The notes beneath the pieces were generated by a model that saw nothing but the letters and a program-made list of their open reading frames with translations, made no database searches and had not been told where the DNA came from. The position numbers were made by a program, and so were the translations under genes. Of a stretch of 64,000 nucleotides of DNA, positions 56,501 through 64,000 are shown piece by piece. The number at the start of each line of letters is the position of its first letter. Position 1 is the stretch's first letter. Location: positions 437,001 through 501,000 of the forward strand of contig JALDNG010000092.1 in assembly GCA_024349245.1 (NCBI GenBank), in the 5' to 3' direction. The DNA comes from Neodontobutis hainanensis. Lineage: Eukaryota; Chordata; Actinopteri; Gobiiformes; Odontobutidae.

Positions 56501-57064
56501 GTGTGTCCTCTCCTGATGTTCTCTCTGTTGGACTGGAAACAAAGGTAGGCTCCAGCCTGTTCCACTGAGACTCTCTCTAAAACCAGAGAACAGTTCTCAG
56601 ACAGACTCACTCCTGAACTGACGTTCTTCTTCTGTCCTTTTTCAAAAAGGACTGTTGTTTGACTTGAGCCTCTGTAAAATTCCCAGTCGGTAAATTCACA
56701 TTGAGGCTGATCAGGAGTCACATTTTCACAGAACAAACTGACGTCTGCTCCTTCTCTCACAGTTTGGTCCAAACGTCCTCCATTTGTTTCTGTTGAAAAA
56801 CACAAAACCAACATTTAAAACCAGGTCTAGACCAGGAATAAACCAGGTCTAAACCAGGTCTAAACCAGGAGAAAACCTGATCTAAACCAGGTATAAAGCC
56901 ATTAAAGCCTAAAGCGTCTCAGTCCCTGTTCTCTGTTTAAACAGACTCCAGATGCCTACTTCTAAACTACTGTAGTCCACTCTGAGCTGGATGAACCAGA
57001 CTCACATCTCACCTGAAAACTGCAGAAGGAGAAGGAAAACCAGGAGAATCCAGGACCAGTCCAT
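49208..57064 (-). CDS. Ig-superfamily ITIM receptor gene B
   Basis: A complete-looking type I receptor of nine exons: 57064-57013 signal peptide, 56789-56475 V-type Ig, 56057-55785 second Ig, 55702-55649 stalk (acceptor lost), 51257-51177 TM, 50981-50953, 50827-50801, 49475-49422 and 49333-49208 (stop TAG). Phases chain through all junctions. The predicted protein is about 336 residues, or about 318 if the stalk exon is skipped. The tail has VIYSSI (Tyr286) and VIYSSV (Tyr307), both fitting the ITIM consensus, and a third tyrosine at QLYSNV (Tyr323). This implies an inhibitory receptor that recruits SH2 phosphatases in immune cells. Orthology is not established. Confidence 0.75.
49422..49475 (-). 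CDS. Gene B exon 8: first ITIM exon
   Basis: 54 bp, acceptor TTCTTTGCTGTAG and donor AAT/GTGAGT, phase 0 to 0. It reads SDPEDTVIYSSISISNSN. V-I-Y-S-S-I fits the inhibitory motif (I/V/L/S)xYxx(I/V/L). No counterpart is visible for gene A. Confidence 0.7.
50156..50430 (+). mobile_element. tRNA-derived SINE with LINE-type tail
   Basis: The head GCGGCAGTGGCTCAGTGGTA (A-box region) and GGGTTTGATTCC (B-box region) derive from a tRNA. The 3' part (GAATAAAGGACACCCTGTAA, then AAAAGCACAATATAAATCCA) resembles LINE-related tails of fish V-SINE-like elements. It ends in an ATT repeat. It lies between exons 7 and 8 of gene B and is absent from the gene A side. Confidence 0.75.
50431..50526. repeat. ATT trinucleotide repeat, SINE tail
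   Basis: Uninterrupted ATT repeats directly following the SINE. They yield poly-Ile and poly-Tyr spurious ORFs. Confidence 0.95.
50801..50827 (-). CDS. Gene B exon 7: candidate short cytoplasmic exon
   Basis: 27 bp reading LRPAAAEDL, donor CTTG/GTGAGA, acceptor GGGAATGTAG, phase 0 to 0. Support comes from conservation with gene A and from fitting the phase of exon 8. Confidence 0.45.
50953..50981 (-). CDS. Gene B exon 6: short cytoplasmic exon
   Basis: 29 bp between CTGTGCAG and GTGAGT, phase 1 to 0, reading GPRTGENGNN. Conserved with gene A exon 6. Confidence 0.6.
51177..51257 (-). CDS. Gene B exon 5: transmembrane segment
   Basis: 81 bp, acceptor CTGTTGCAG, donor AGAG/GTATTA. It encodes GLLVSVPVVSAAIVVAVVV followed by FIVGRKKR, a transmembrane helix with a basic anchor. 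It adjoins satellite array 3. A 563-residue open frame running through it in another phase is an artefact of the repeat. Confidence 0.8.
51304..52993. repeat. Satellite array 3 inside intron 4 of gene B
   Basis: Same 9/18-bp family as arrays 1 and 2. Modules CAAGAGACA, CAAGTGACA and CAAGTGACT are mixed, with recurring blocks that include CACACGTGACTCAAGAG, so CACGTG (E-box) sits next to TGACTCA. These blocks repeat as a higher-order unit (about 51525, 52065, 52325, 52420, 52625, 52715, 52815). It occupies the same intron position as array 2 in gene A. Confidence 0.95.
53103..53302. mobile_element. hAT-type MITE, relative of 19689-20070
   Basis: 200 bp. The left end CAGTGGTCTCAAACTT and right end (complement CAGGGGTCTCAAACTCAAAT) match the longer MITE in the opposite orientation. 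Flanks CTCTAGAG and GTCTAGAG agree at 7 of 8 bases. Internally shorter than the other copy. Confidence 0.85.
53310..55200. other. Intron 4 of gene B, no gene; contains an old duplication
   Basis: About 1.9 kb absent from the gene A intron. 53502-53640 and 54147-54305 are diverged direct repeats of each other (CACACTTTTCCATTTG / CACACTTTTTCATTTG; both reach CAGTAAGAAGGAG). No ORF with domain support. Confidence 0.55.
55213..55276 (-). mobile_element. Small fragment of the L2-type LINE
   Basis: AAGTCTGGTTTAGACATTAT and TTTGACTTTGGAAATGTTTT match 128-180 of the LINE at the left edge. Confidence 0.65.
55649..55702 (-). pseudogene. Gene B exon 4: stalk exon with lost splice acceptor
   Basis: The coding sequence and donor (TATG/GTAATA) match gene A exon 4, but the acceptor reads TTTTTACTT in place of TTTTTTACAG. 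A CCACCCCCACAG inside the exon could act as an in-frame acceptor, leaving 27 bp of stalk. Alternatively the symmetric exon is skipped, joining exon 3 to the TM exon in frame. Confidence 0.65.
55785..56057 (-). CDS. Gene B exon 3: second immunoglobulin domain
   Basis: A 273-bp exon; acceptor TTTATGCAG. Cys136, Trp150 and Cys192 are conserved. The donor differs from gene A: CCAA/GTACTA instead of CCTG/GTGATC, still GT and still phase 1. If not spliced, the frame reads on to STNIKHSLVLFF and stops. Confidence 0.75.
56475..56789 (-). CDS. Gene B exon 2: V-type immunoglobulin domain
   Basis: A 315-bp exon like gene A exon 2. Cys38, Trp53 and Cys101 and the extra Cys48 and Cys84 are kept. Amino-acid changes cluster near the end (SNRENIRRGHTYNHLSV against SDRENTRRGRTYISLSV in gene A), the stretch after the second cysteine that corresponds to a binding loop. 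N-glycosylation sequons at N40 and N83 are kept. Donor T/GTGAGT. Confidence 0.85.
57013..57064 (-). CDS. Gene B exon 1: signal peptide
   Basis: ATG at 57064-57062; the peptide is the same as gene A (MDWSWILLVFLLLLQFS), with one synonymous difference seen. Donor CAG/GTGAGATG, phase 1. Confidence 0.85.
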
Positions 57065-57970
57065 CGTTGGTCTGGTCTCAGTCTCACTCTGATCTCTGAC
57101 AAACACTGCACTAAACACTTTTAGAATAAACAGTGGTGAGTTTGTGATCACGGAAAGTTTCCAGCGACACTGCTCAGTTGCATGCGGTCAAACCCATCTT
57201 CCGTTTCAGTAAGTGTAAGTTCCGTTCAGTCATTTTATAGAGAACATGGGCAGTTTTGTATTAGGCCCAGCAGTGTGTGTTCACACCGTTCTAAAATAGT
57301 CCTACCAAACAATGTTATAACGGTCAAACCAAAGTGAAACCAACAGAATATCTGACTTGTGAAATGTAATTACCCGACTGGAGCAGCCCCAAGCTGCTGA
57401 GGACTTTGGCATCTTTTTTAAAAAAACAGCACGCGCAAATTTCAGCTTTGACTTGTTTACCTCTTCAATCAGCTGAGTGACCCGATCGTTTATGTTCGTT
57501 CAAAGTGCACGGTCCAATATGGCGACAACTGACATATCCTACAACAGCGAATGCAGCGTTTACAGAATATAATGTGTATGGCACTAACTGCTCCTGCAGC
57601 ATTTAGCTTATGTAGGGCTAACTGCTCACTTAGTGTTTGTGTCGTGAAAACCATGTGCAAAATTGCCGTGAATGCATGGCCGTGTTTTTCTTAAGCATAT
57701 ATGTTCGTTCTGACCCATAATGCATAATTTACCCCTAAAAAATAATTAAAAAAATGTTATGTGACAACTACAGTTGCAATTACACTAACTTTGTAATACC
57801 AGTTATAAACAAAATTATTAAACATAATGAATTTAAACATGTTTTATCCATTTGATCTTTTACCGTATTAATGTTTTTAAGCATATTTATATAGCAATAT
57901 GAAATCCGTATCAGCATCGCAAAGTTATATTAAAACTAGAATATTAACTATAAACTGTATGGGTTTTGCT
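57065..57970. promoter_or_regulatory. Conserved upstream block of gene B (paralogue of 19188-20400)
   Basis: The sequence upstream of both start codons is strongly conserved, including GGAAAGTTTCCAGCG and CTTCCGTTTCAGTAAG; the latter read on the minus strand gives GAAACGGAAG, an IRF/ETS-like core. These are candidate promoter elements of the receptor genes; the transcription start is not defined. Confidence 0.35.
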
Positions 57971-59040
57971 TAAAAAGTTACATAGTGTTGCTTTAAGTTA
58001 TAATTGGTCATCTTTTAATCAGGAAAGCTTAATAAAGCCCTTACAAAGTTGAGATTTGAATCAAACACATTTAAATGTGGTATAAATGGTGTTTTCAAAT
58101 CACTAAAAAGTTTACAAGAAGAGCAAGTGTAGACCGAACTGTTAAGTCGAGTTCACAGAGAAACCCAACAATCCCCCATAAACAGGGTTTGACAACAGTG
58201 GCGAGAAATAAACGACCTTTTAACTGGTAGTAACCTTGAGTAGACCCTGGCTCCAGTGGATCAGGCCTAAAGCTTCTGTAACTCCTTAATAAACTGGACA
58301 GAGACACTTTTGTCAGTAACTGCCCATGTAGAGAACACAAGTGCTTTTAGGTTCTTTGTTTTACTAATGCTGCCAAGATATTTCTTATTACGCTCCCAAC
58401 AGAATCAACTCATCAACAGCAGAATGTGACTCATACATAGACAGTTAATGTGAGTATTCCCATCAAAGCTGCGGAGCGTACTAGGTAAAGCGTTGGTTTT
58501 AAGCGTGGGGACCTGTGGGTTGAGCCTGAGTAATAATTTAGTAATAATTTTGCCATTCTTTGTTAAAATGGAAAAGCCCTCACTGAACAGAGGATACCAC
58601 CTGCCGGCTATTTACAACAGTGCATTAAAGCCAAAATCCAAACAGTTGAACATAACCAACTGAAGGGAGCAGTTATCCTAATTGTTCACAAGAGCATCAT
58701 GACTCCCCCATCAGGACTCACGCTGTCCCTGTAACTCTCAAAGTGACACTAGAACAGACTGGTCCAATCACAGTTAGTTTCAGGTTTAACCCTTCCCTCT
58801 AACCTACGTTCACGTGCCTTTGTTTAAACCTTTTCCTCACGATGTCCTGGATGACTGAGAACCTTCACACACATGTTGGCTACTTTTTATTAAGTATTGG
58901 CAACACATCCAAGTTTTTAAAAGTCTGCTTCAAACCTGATTTAGTAACGGTTTAAATAAATTCTGTCCAAAGAGGATAAACTAAAGCACTTTCATTTTTC
59001 ATTTTTTTAAAATACATTCTACAAACTACTTTTAAACCTC
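57971..59040. other. No gene recognised
   Basis: Unique sequence between the upstream region of gene B and the next GC-richer patch. Only short ORFs without domain features. Confidence 0.4.
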
Positions 59041-59049
59041 CTCTTTCTC

Positions 59050-59443
59050 CTTCATTTTCCTCCACGCTGCCATCCTTCACTGCTCTGCGTCCGCAGTAAT
59101 TGGAGAGGCTTGTTGTTGGCGGAGGCTGCTCCTGCTGAGTCTCTGCCAGAAGCTGCTGCTGCTGCTGCTCTGTGTGGATCTAAGGGAGGAGCGGCCAAAC
59201 AAACGCTGAACCGTGGCTCTGCCCTTGGCGCTCAGTCACTGCTCTCATTCGTTTTCCCTGGAGCTCGCTGCGGCAGCTCTTTTAAAGAGATGGATCCCAA
59301 AAACACTGTCCTTGGGGGGAGCTCTGGGGGCAAGCAGCTAAACAAAGAGGGATGTGCTACACTTTTCTAATCAAAGGTTTTGTGTCAGTGCCTTCGATGA
59401 ATCACCGGAGCAAGGCCTTGTTTCAGTTTGTGATTAAACAGTG
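59050..59443 (+). other. Possible 5' untranslated first exon
   Basis: A GC-richer patch with CTG repeats (59147-59170) ends at CAGTGAG/GTTAGTTT near 59443, a plausible donor. It lies 1.4 kb before the coding exon at 60821. The 86-residue open frame at 59110-59370 is low-complexity (Ala-rich) and not convincing as protein. Confidence 0.3.
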
Positions 59444-60234
59444 AGGTTAGTTTTAGACTTTAAACTCTAACTCAGTGAGAAGCTTCTGCTGGTTTTTTAT
59501 TATTGAATTTTCTACAGAAGCCTCTTATAGAAGTTAAATGTACATGATATATTCTTCAGTCCAACCCTGTTGTAGAGTCATATCTGGCCCTGTCCATCTG
59601 CTTTACAACAAACAATCAATATTTGAAATATTTCCCCCTTTTTTCAATATGCAATAACCTCTTTTTTATTTTGTGATAAATATATGACCAGCAATATTTA
59701 AATTTATACAAAAAATACAGAAAATACAGGCTCTAGACTAACTACTAACTGTCAAATCAGATCTAAATCAGACTAAACCAGGTCTAAAACAGGTCTAAAC
59801 CAAGACTAAACCAGGTCTAAACCAGGTCTAAATAAGGATGTACCACTGGATGGATAAAAACTGATGAAATGTCAACGCTTCCTGCTTGTCTTCTTTGATT
59901 GGTTGGATAAAATAAAACTGTCAAGTGAAAAAGTGAGAGAAAATACCAAAAAATTATAACAAATGCTTCACCAAATAAGACGTTGGAAATGGAAGCAGGA
60001 ATTTAAGCTCTTTTGAATCTCCTTGACTTTAATCCAGAATGTTGTGAGATTTGGAGTTGTTTATTGCCTCTGTTATTCATGTTTGGTTCTTGGTTTTGAA
60101 GTTTCATGGCCTCATTGAAGCTCGTCACAGATTCCACAGAGCAGGCTTGGGGCTTCTGTATCGCCTGTTGCTGCGATGAACTCGTAGTTTAAGTAAGACT
60201 TGTTGTATTTTCTTTTATATACAGCTTTCTTTTA

Positions 60235-60390
60235 ATAATAATAATCTTTATTTTTATATAGCACTTTTCCACCTACTGTAGTAGGCACTCAAAGCGCTTT
60301 ACTTACATTAAACTATTACCACTGTTTCAGAACTTCACTGGAGGCAATGTAGGTTAAGTGTCTTGCCAAAGGACACAACGACAGTATGAG
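60235..60390. repeat. Dispersed fish repeat (SINE/LINE tail type)
   Basis: TTTATTTTTATATAGCACTT, CACTCAAAGCGCTTTAC and GTCTTGCCAAAGGACACAAC are common fish retroposon motifs. It lies in the intron before 60821. Confidence 0.6.
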
Positions 60391-60820
60391 GGGGAGAGCG
60401 GGATGTTATGATAACTTTTGAATGGCCCTTTTGTCTTGTGTGTGAGTCAATTGAGAAAAAGAGGATCTTATAGAAATTAAAACAGTAATATTACATTTAG
60501 TAGAGTTTATAGAGTGCACGGTGGCAGATAGGTTAGCAATTGTCTCAGAGCAAGAAGGTTGTGAGTCTGATTCCCAGAAAAGCTGACGATATCTGATGTC
60601 TGTGTTACTGTGGTGTCTTTTTGCTTTGCTCCCACCAAACAAACAGATACTGACTTTCTTTAAACTCATGCTCTGTCCAATGGTGTAGTGATGATTGATC
60701 ATGATGATGTTGAGTTCACATGGAATGTCCCAGTAATGTGGACATGTCTCTAGTTTGATTATGTCTAAATGTGTCTGTAAAAGTACAGTGCTCTGATCAG
60801 TCCCTCTGTGTCTCTTACAG

Positions 60821-60906
60821 TCATGCGGAGAAACCCTTTTGTTGTGGACGGCTGTTGTCGGAAAGGCTCTGGAAACGCCCTTCAGGAGCTGTACAACCCG
60901 TCCCAG
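60821..60906 (+). CDS. Coding exon of an unrecognised gene
   Basis: 86 bp between CTCTGTGTCTCTTACAG and CCCAG/GTATGA, both good splice sites. From ATG at 60823 it reads MRRNPFVVDGCCRKGSGNAL, then QELYNPSQ, ending in phase 0. The codon usage and Cys pair look protein-like. The ATG near the exon start suggests it may hold the start codon after a non-coding first exon. No following exon was identified before 64000. I do not recognise the protein. Confidence 0.45.
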
Positions 60907-60909
60907 GTA

Positions 60910-62280
60910 TGACGCCTGCAGCAGCGGGCCTGACATAACTGCTCTGTGTCCTGTCGTCTGAGTGGGTCCTGTCACACACACAACCCTCTGAGGCACTGAC
61001 CCCACTGACAGTTTTTGACCTTTTGCGTTTGTCTGCATGAACCTGGCCTGTGTTAGTCTCCTGACACAGAATCATTGGTCATTGTGCAGACAGTAGACTG
61101 CAGTCTTCCTCAGAACGGAACAGTTGTCCCTTTGCAATTTAAAAGTATTTCCCTACAACATTATCTATACTGTAGTAGCTGTAGAGAACCCTGAGGTTTG
61201 GGTGAACAGAACCATTAGCTTTCTCCATTTAATGCTGTTTACAAAAACTCATTTTAGTTAAAAATGATAACACATATTTTGGTCTGCTCAATTCAGTTGT
61301 ACAGTAAAAGATTTCATAAAAATGACTATTAAAATACAATTTTATTCCATTCCCATGGCAGAACAGTGTAGAGATAGATGTTTCTTGCTGCTGCCTGTAC
61401 TTTCCCACAGACTCATAGTAGCTCCGATGCAGAAGCTTACGCTGCTTTTTGCTCAGACCAGAAGGAAGTGTGGCCCACAGTGTTTGTCTTAATTAGACTT
61501 AGATTCATCTAAATGAGCCTCAATAAATTTTGATAAATATTTTAAACACATGTATAGCACCAAGATAAACGTCTGCTCATAAACAAGACTGTTATCATTA
61601 AACAGCTGTATCAGCTAAAGGTTTTTGTCAACTTTTTTAGACTTTCTCTGGAGAGTAAACGCTAGTGTTGGTGTCTTTCTCTCTCTCTCTCTCATAACTC
61701 TCCTGCAGGAGCTCTCACTCAGCTGATACACAGAGTCTGCACTGAGCTCCTCTCAGAGCATTTAGAAAACTCACGTAACAGACATTGCTGCTCAAAAATA
61801 TGAACGTAATGCCCCTATAAAACCACTCGAGTTACTGGGACCTCTGATTTATCAACACAATCAATACGTAAAAACCTGTTGTATACAAGTATACCAGTGT
61901 TGTATACTGGCAGTGGAAGGGTTTTTTTTGGCAGGAAAACCTTTGCTAATTTTCAAGAAGTTGAGGTAAGAATAACATTTATTTTGCAACTCATTTTTAA
62001 AAACAAAGCTTTATTGCTGAACACTAATGTCCTATTTGTGTATCTACATCATGCCTATCATAATACAAACAAAATATTTTGATGATTTATCTAATCTAAT
62101 TAATGAAAAGTTATATTTAATATTACAAAATGAGGGTATTTTCACAATAGCCATTCCTCTAAAAGCTATTTTTAGATGTCAAAAAGACTAAAGGTGTCAG
62201 GATCCCTACCTTGTCTGTTAGTCAGTCTGTATTTGTTAGTGTATCTGAGTTGTTTCATTATTGTATCTGATTTCCAGTTT
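60910..62280. other. Probable intron; nothing identified
   Basis: Contains a CT-rich tract followed by CCTGCAG at 61676-61708, but the sequence after it reaches a stop at once in the phase needed. Confidence 0.4.
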
Positions 62281-62286
62281 GTTTAG

Positions 62287-62640
62287 TGCAGGCCTATTCA
62301 ATTGCAAATTCAATTGGGCCAGATTTTAAACACATAGAACTTCTGAGGGCCAAATTCGAAGTGAAAGAAAGAGAGAGAGAGTTTCTGAGGCCAAGGCTGT
62401 TATGTTTAGACAGTTAGACGCCAAACTTGTGTAACTAACGTTTAGACTCACCCTGGGGTCGTGATTGGTATTAGATCTTAGCGACGAGAGGCCTAGAGGT
62501 TGTCCGGAACCCTGTCGCAACCGATGATGTTTGTCGCCTCCAGGATGGCCTGCTGTTTCCACTCTCCAGAGGGGCCGCCGTGGGCCCGGGAGATTCAAAT
62601 AGCGTCTCGTTACTGTCACAACTAGCCAAGCCTTTTAGCA
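62287..62640. mobile_element. Possible hAT-type terminal sequence
   Basis: CAGGCCTATTCAATTGCAAA followed by TTCAATTGGGCCAGATTTT resembles hAT-type termini with CAGG starts, but the partner end and target duplication were not found. Confidence 0.25.
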
Positions 62641-64000
62641 TCAGCGTCGTACACCGAGTAAAATTGAGTCTTTCAAAGTTATTGCGAAGTCCACTGGAGA
62701 AGGTTTAGCGGCTGTGTTGCTGGCTTAAACTTGCTCGAGAAAGTTAGATTTTAGTCAAGCTAACTCTTTAGCAGGCAGGAAATCTTCAAAAATAAAAGCG
62801 AGGCAACTTCCTTTTGTTGGCAGGCTGGCAGGAAGTAAGCTACTTTGTGCAGCTGTGTGAAGGAAACTTTATCGCGGCAAGCTAAACTTGCAGGCTTTAA
62901 AGTACAAAGAAAATTTACTCGTTACACGAGGTCCGGAGCTTGTGAGAGTTTCGAGGGCCTATGGCCCTGAACGGACAAGAGGTCCAGTGCAAAGTGAAGA
63001 GGAGACAGAAGAGTAGCGCAGAGAGCGTGTTTTTGACCAGCGGTCACTTTTAACACTTTTGGACGGGGTGTGTCTTACGGAGAAAGGCATTGCTTTGGGG
63101 GGGAGTTTAAATGTTTAAACTAAGTCTTAAACATTCCTTTTGTTTCACCCTATTTTCCTTGGTTTTCGTAAAACACACAAAAACATTCGTACTTGCAGGA
63201 TTGTGCAAAGAAACATTTGTCAGACTTATTATAAAAACATATATTCACTACATTTTATTAACATAAAACGTAACTCTGTAGGAATGGAAGGAATTAGTTG
63301 ACTTGTAAAACTCTGCATCCTGGAAACAAACGTATACTTGATACAAAAGTATAATTGTTAGTACATTCACAATCTTTCTTTTATTCAAATTAAGACACAA
63401 CTGTCCTTTAGCACAGTGGTAGTCCTTTGTCCATCTGACCAAAAGGGGGTAGTGTTTGACCATGCCCGAATGACTATGATCAAAGACATTTTCAACTGTC
63501 AATCAGGATTAGAATTAAGTGTTCTCGAGAAAGCTGGATGGACACCTTATCTACAGGATTTATGGCTTTTGGACATAGCGCCTAGCAGTCTGTGATGTTC
63601 CATGTGTCACCTTTGACACGGTGCTGGGTAGAACGAAGTTCCAATTCTTATAAAAACAAAACAAAGTTATTAATAAGTTTCCTGTCCTTGGCAAAACACG
63701 TTGGTGTCCTTTTATCTGAAAGAAAACGGGGTTAGCATGTCTTCTTCTCAAGATTTACATCCACGGCCTGTCTCTGGAGGCCGATGGTGAAACAACAATT
63801 GTTAATCTTGAAGACCCTTAGTGAAACAGTTTGGAGGTCTGTAAGTGATTAAACAAATGTTATAATCCGTGTGGCGTTCTGGAGGCTGATCTGCTACACT
63901 CATTTATTTTCAATCTCAGTGTATAAACATACAAAAAAAAACATGTATTTCCGCTAGATTTTAAATTTGGTTCCTCTTCGTTATATAAGTTTGTAATTAA
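62641..64000. other. No gene recognised
   Basis: Mixed sequence with a GC-richer part at 62860-63110 and AT-rich remainder. Only short ORFs on the minus strand, none with recognisable features. Confidence 0.4.

Noticed and set aside
59110..59370. Ala-rich plus-strand ORF as a protein
   Set aside because: Low complexity from CTG repeats; more likely a 5' untranslated exon or chance.
60406..61075. Minus-strand ORFs of 210 and 84 residues
   Set aside because: Low-information sequence overlapping the better supported plus-strand exon at 60821-60906.
61676..61760. Second coding exon of the unrecognised plus-strand gene
   Set aside because: A good pyrimidine tract and CAG, but the phase-0 reading stops after five codons.

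Overview
The window looks like genomic DNA of a bony fish, probably a percomorph-type teleost. Introns are spliced. Mobile elements are typical of fish: Rex3 with a GATG-repeat tail, an L2/Maui-type LINE, a Penelope-like element, several hAT elements and a PIF/Harbinger. Two tandem immunoglobulin-superfamily receptor genes of teleost style are present. No bacterial or viral genome organisation is seen; the retroviral pieces are old, broken endogenous copies. All calls rest on translation, splice-site phase and motif recognition by eye; no database search was run.

Host genes. Two paralogous receptor genes lie head-to-tail on the minus strand. Gene A spans 11512-19187 and gene B spans 49208-57064. 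They share one exon plan with matching phases: signal peptide (52 bp), V-type Ig (315 bp), second Ig (273 bp), threonine-rich stalk (54 bp), transmembrane segment (81 bp) and short cytoplasmic exons. Gene B continues into two exons that carry two ITIM motifs and a stop. No equivalents are visible for gene A, whose expected tail position is occupied by a 6.4 kb satellite. An orphan plus-strand exon at 4271-4369 resembles the PARP4 catalytic domain. A plus-strand exon at 60821-60906 with good splice sites belongs to a gene I do not recognise.

Layout. 1-3860: L2-type LINE, minus. 4271-4369: PARP4-like exon. 4519-10952: 9/18-bp satellite array. 11512-19187: gene A, with a related array in its fourth intron and its first intron swollen by an 11-bp minisatellite, a solo LTR, a Penelope-like element and a LINE. 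19689-20070: hAT MITE. 21712-23550: hAT transposase remnant. 23922-24893: internally deleted copy of the LINE at the left edge. 25161-25937: inverted-repeat cluster with TATA-like boxes. 26040-26570: LINE RT fragment. About 27200-34671: broken endogenous retrovirus, whose 3' LTR (from 34672) forms a hairpin with an inverted LTR piece and is split by a Rex3 element. 38917-40099: hAT end. 43046-43066: tRNA-Pro-type primer binding site and LTR edge of another retroelement, minus. 43575-47215: a second Rex3 split by a Harbinger. 47225-49000: transposon scraps and one unknown ORF. 49208-57064: gene B, with a third satellite array. 57065-64000: mostly unique sequence with the unrecognised exon.

The two receptor genes and their flanks (about 11300-20400 and 50600-57970) are a segmental duplication. 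Insertions found in only one copy give a relative order of events. Each satellite unit of the form CAAGTGACT contains TGACTCA, the AP-1/TRE consensus, so these arrays are dense potential bZIP-binding sequence in and beside immune-receptor genes.
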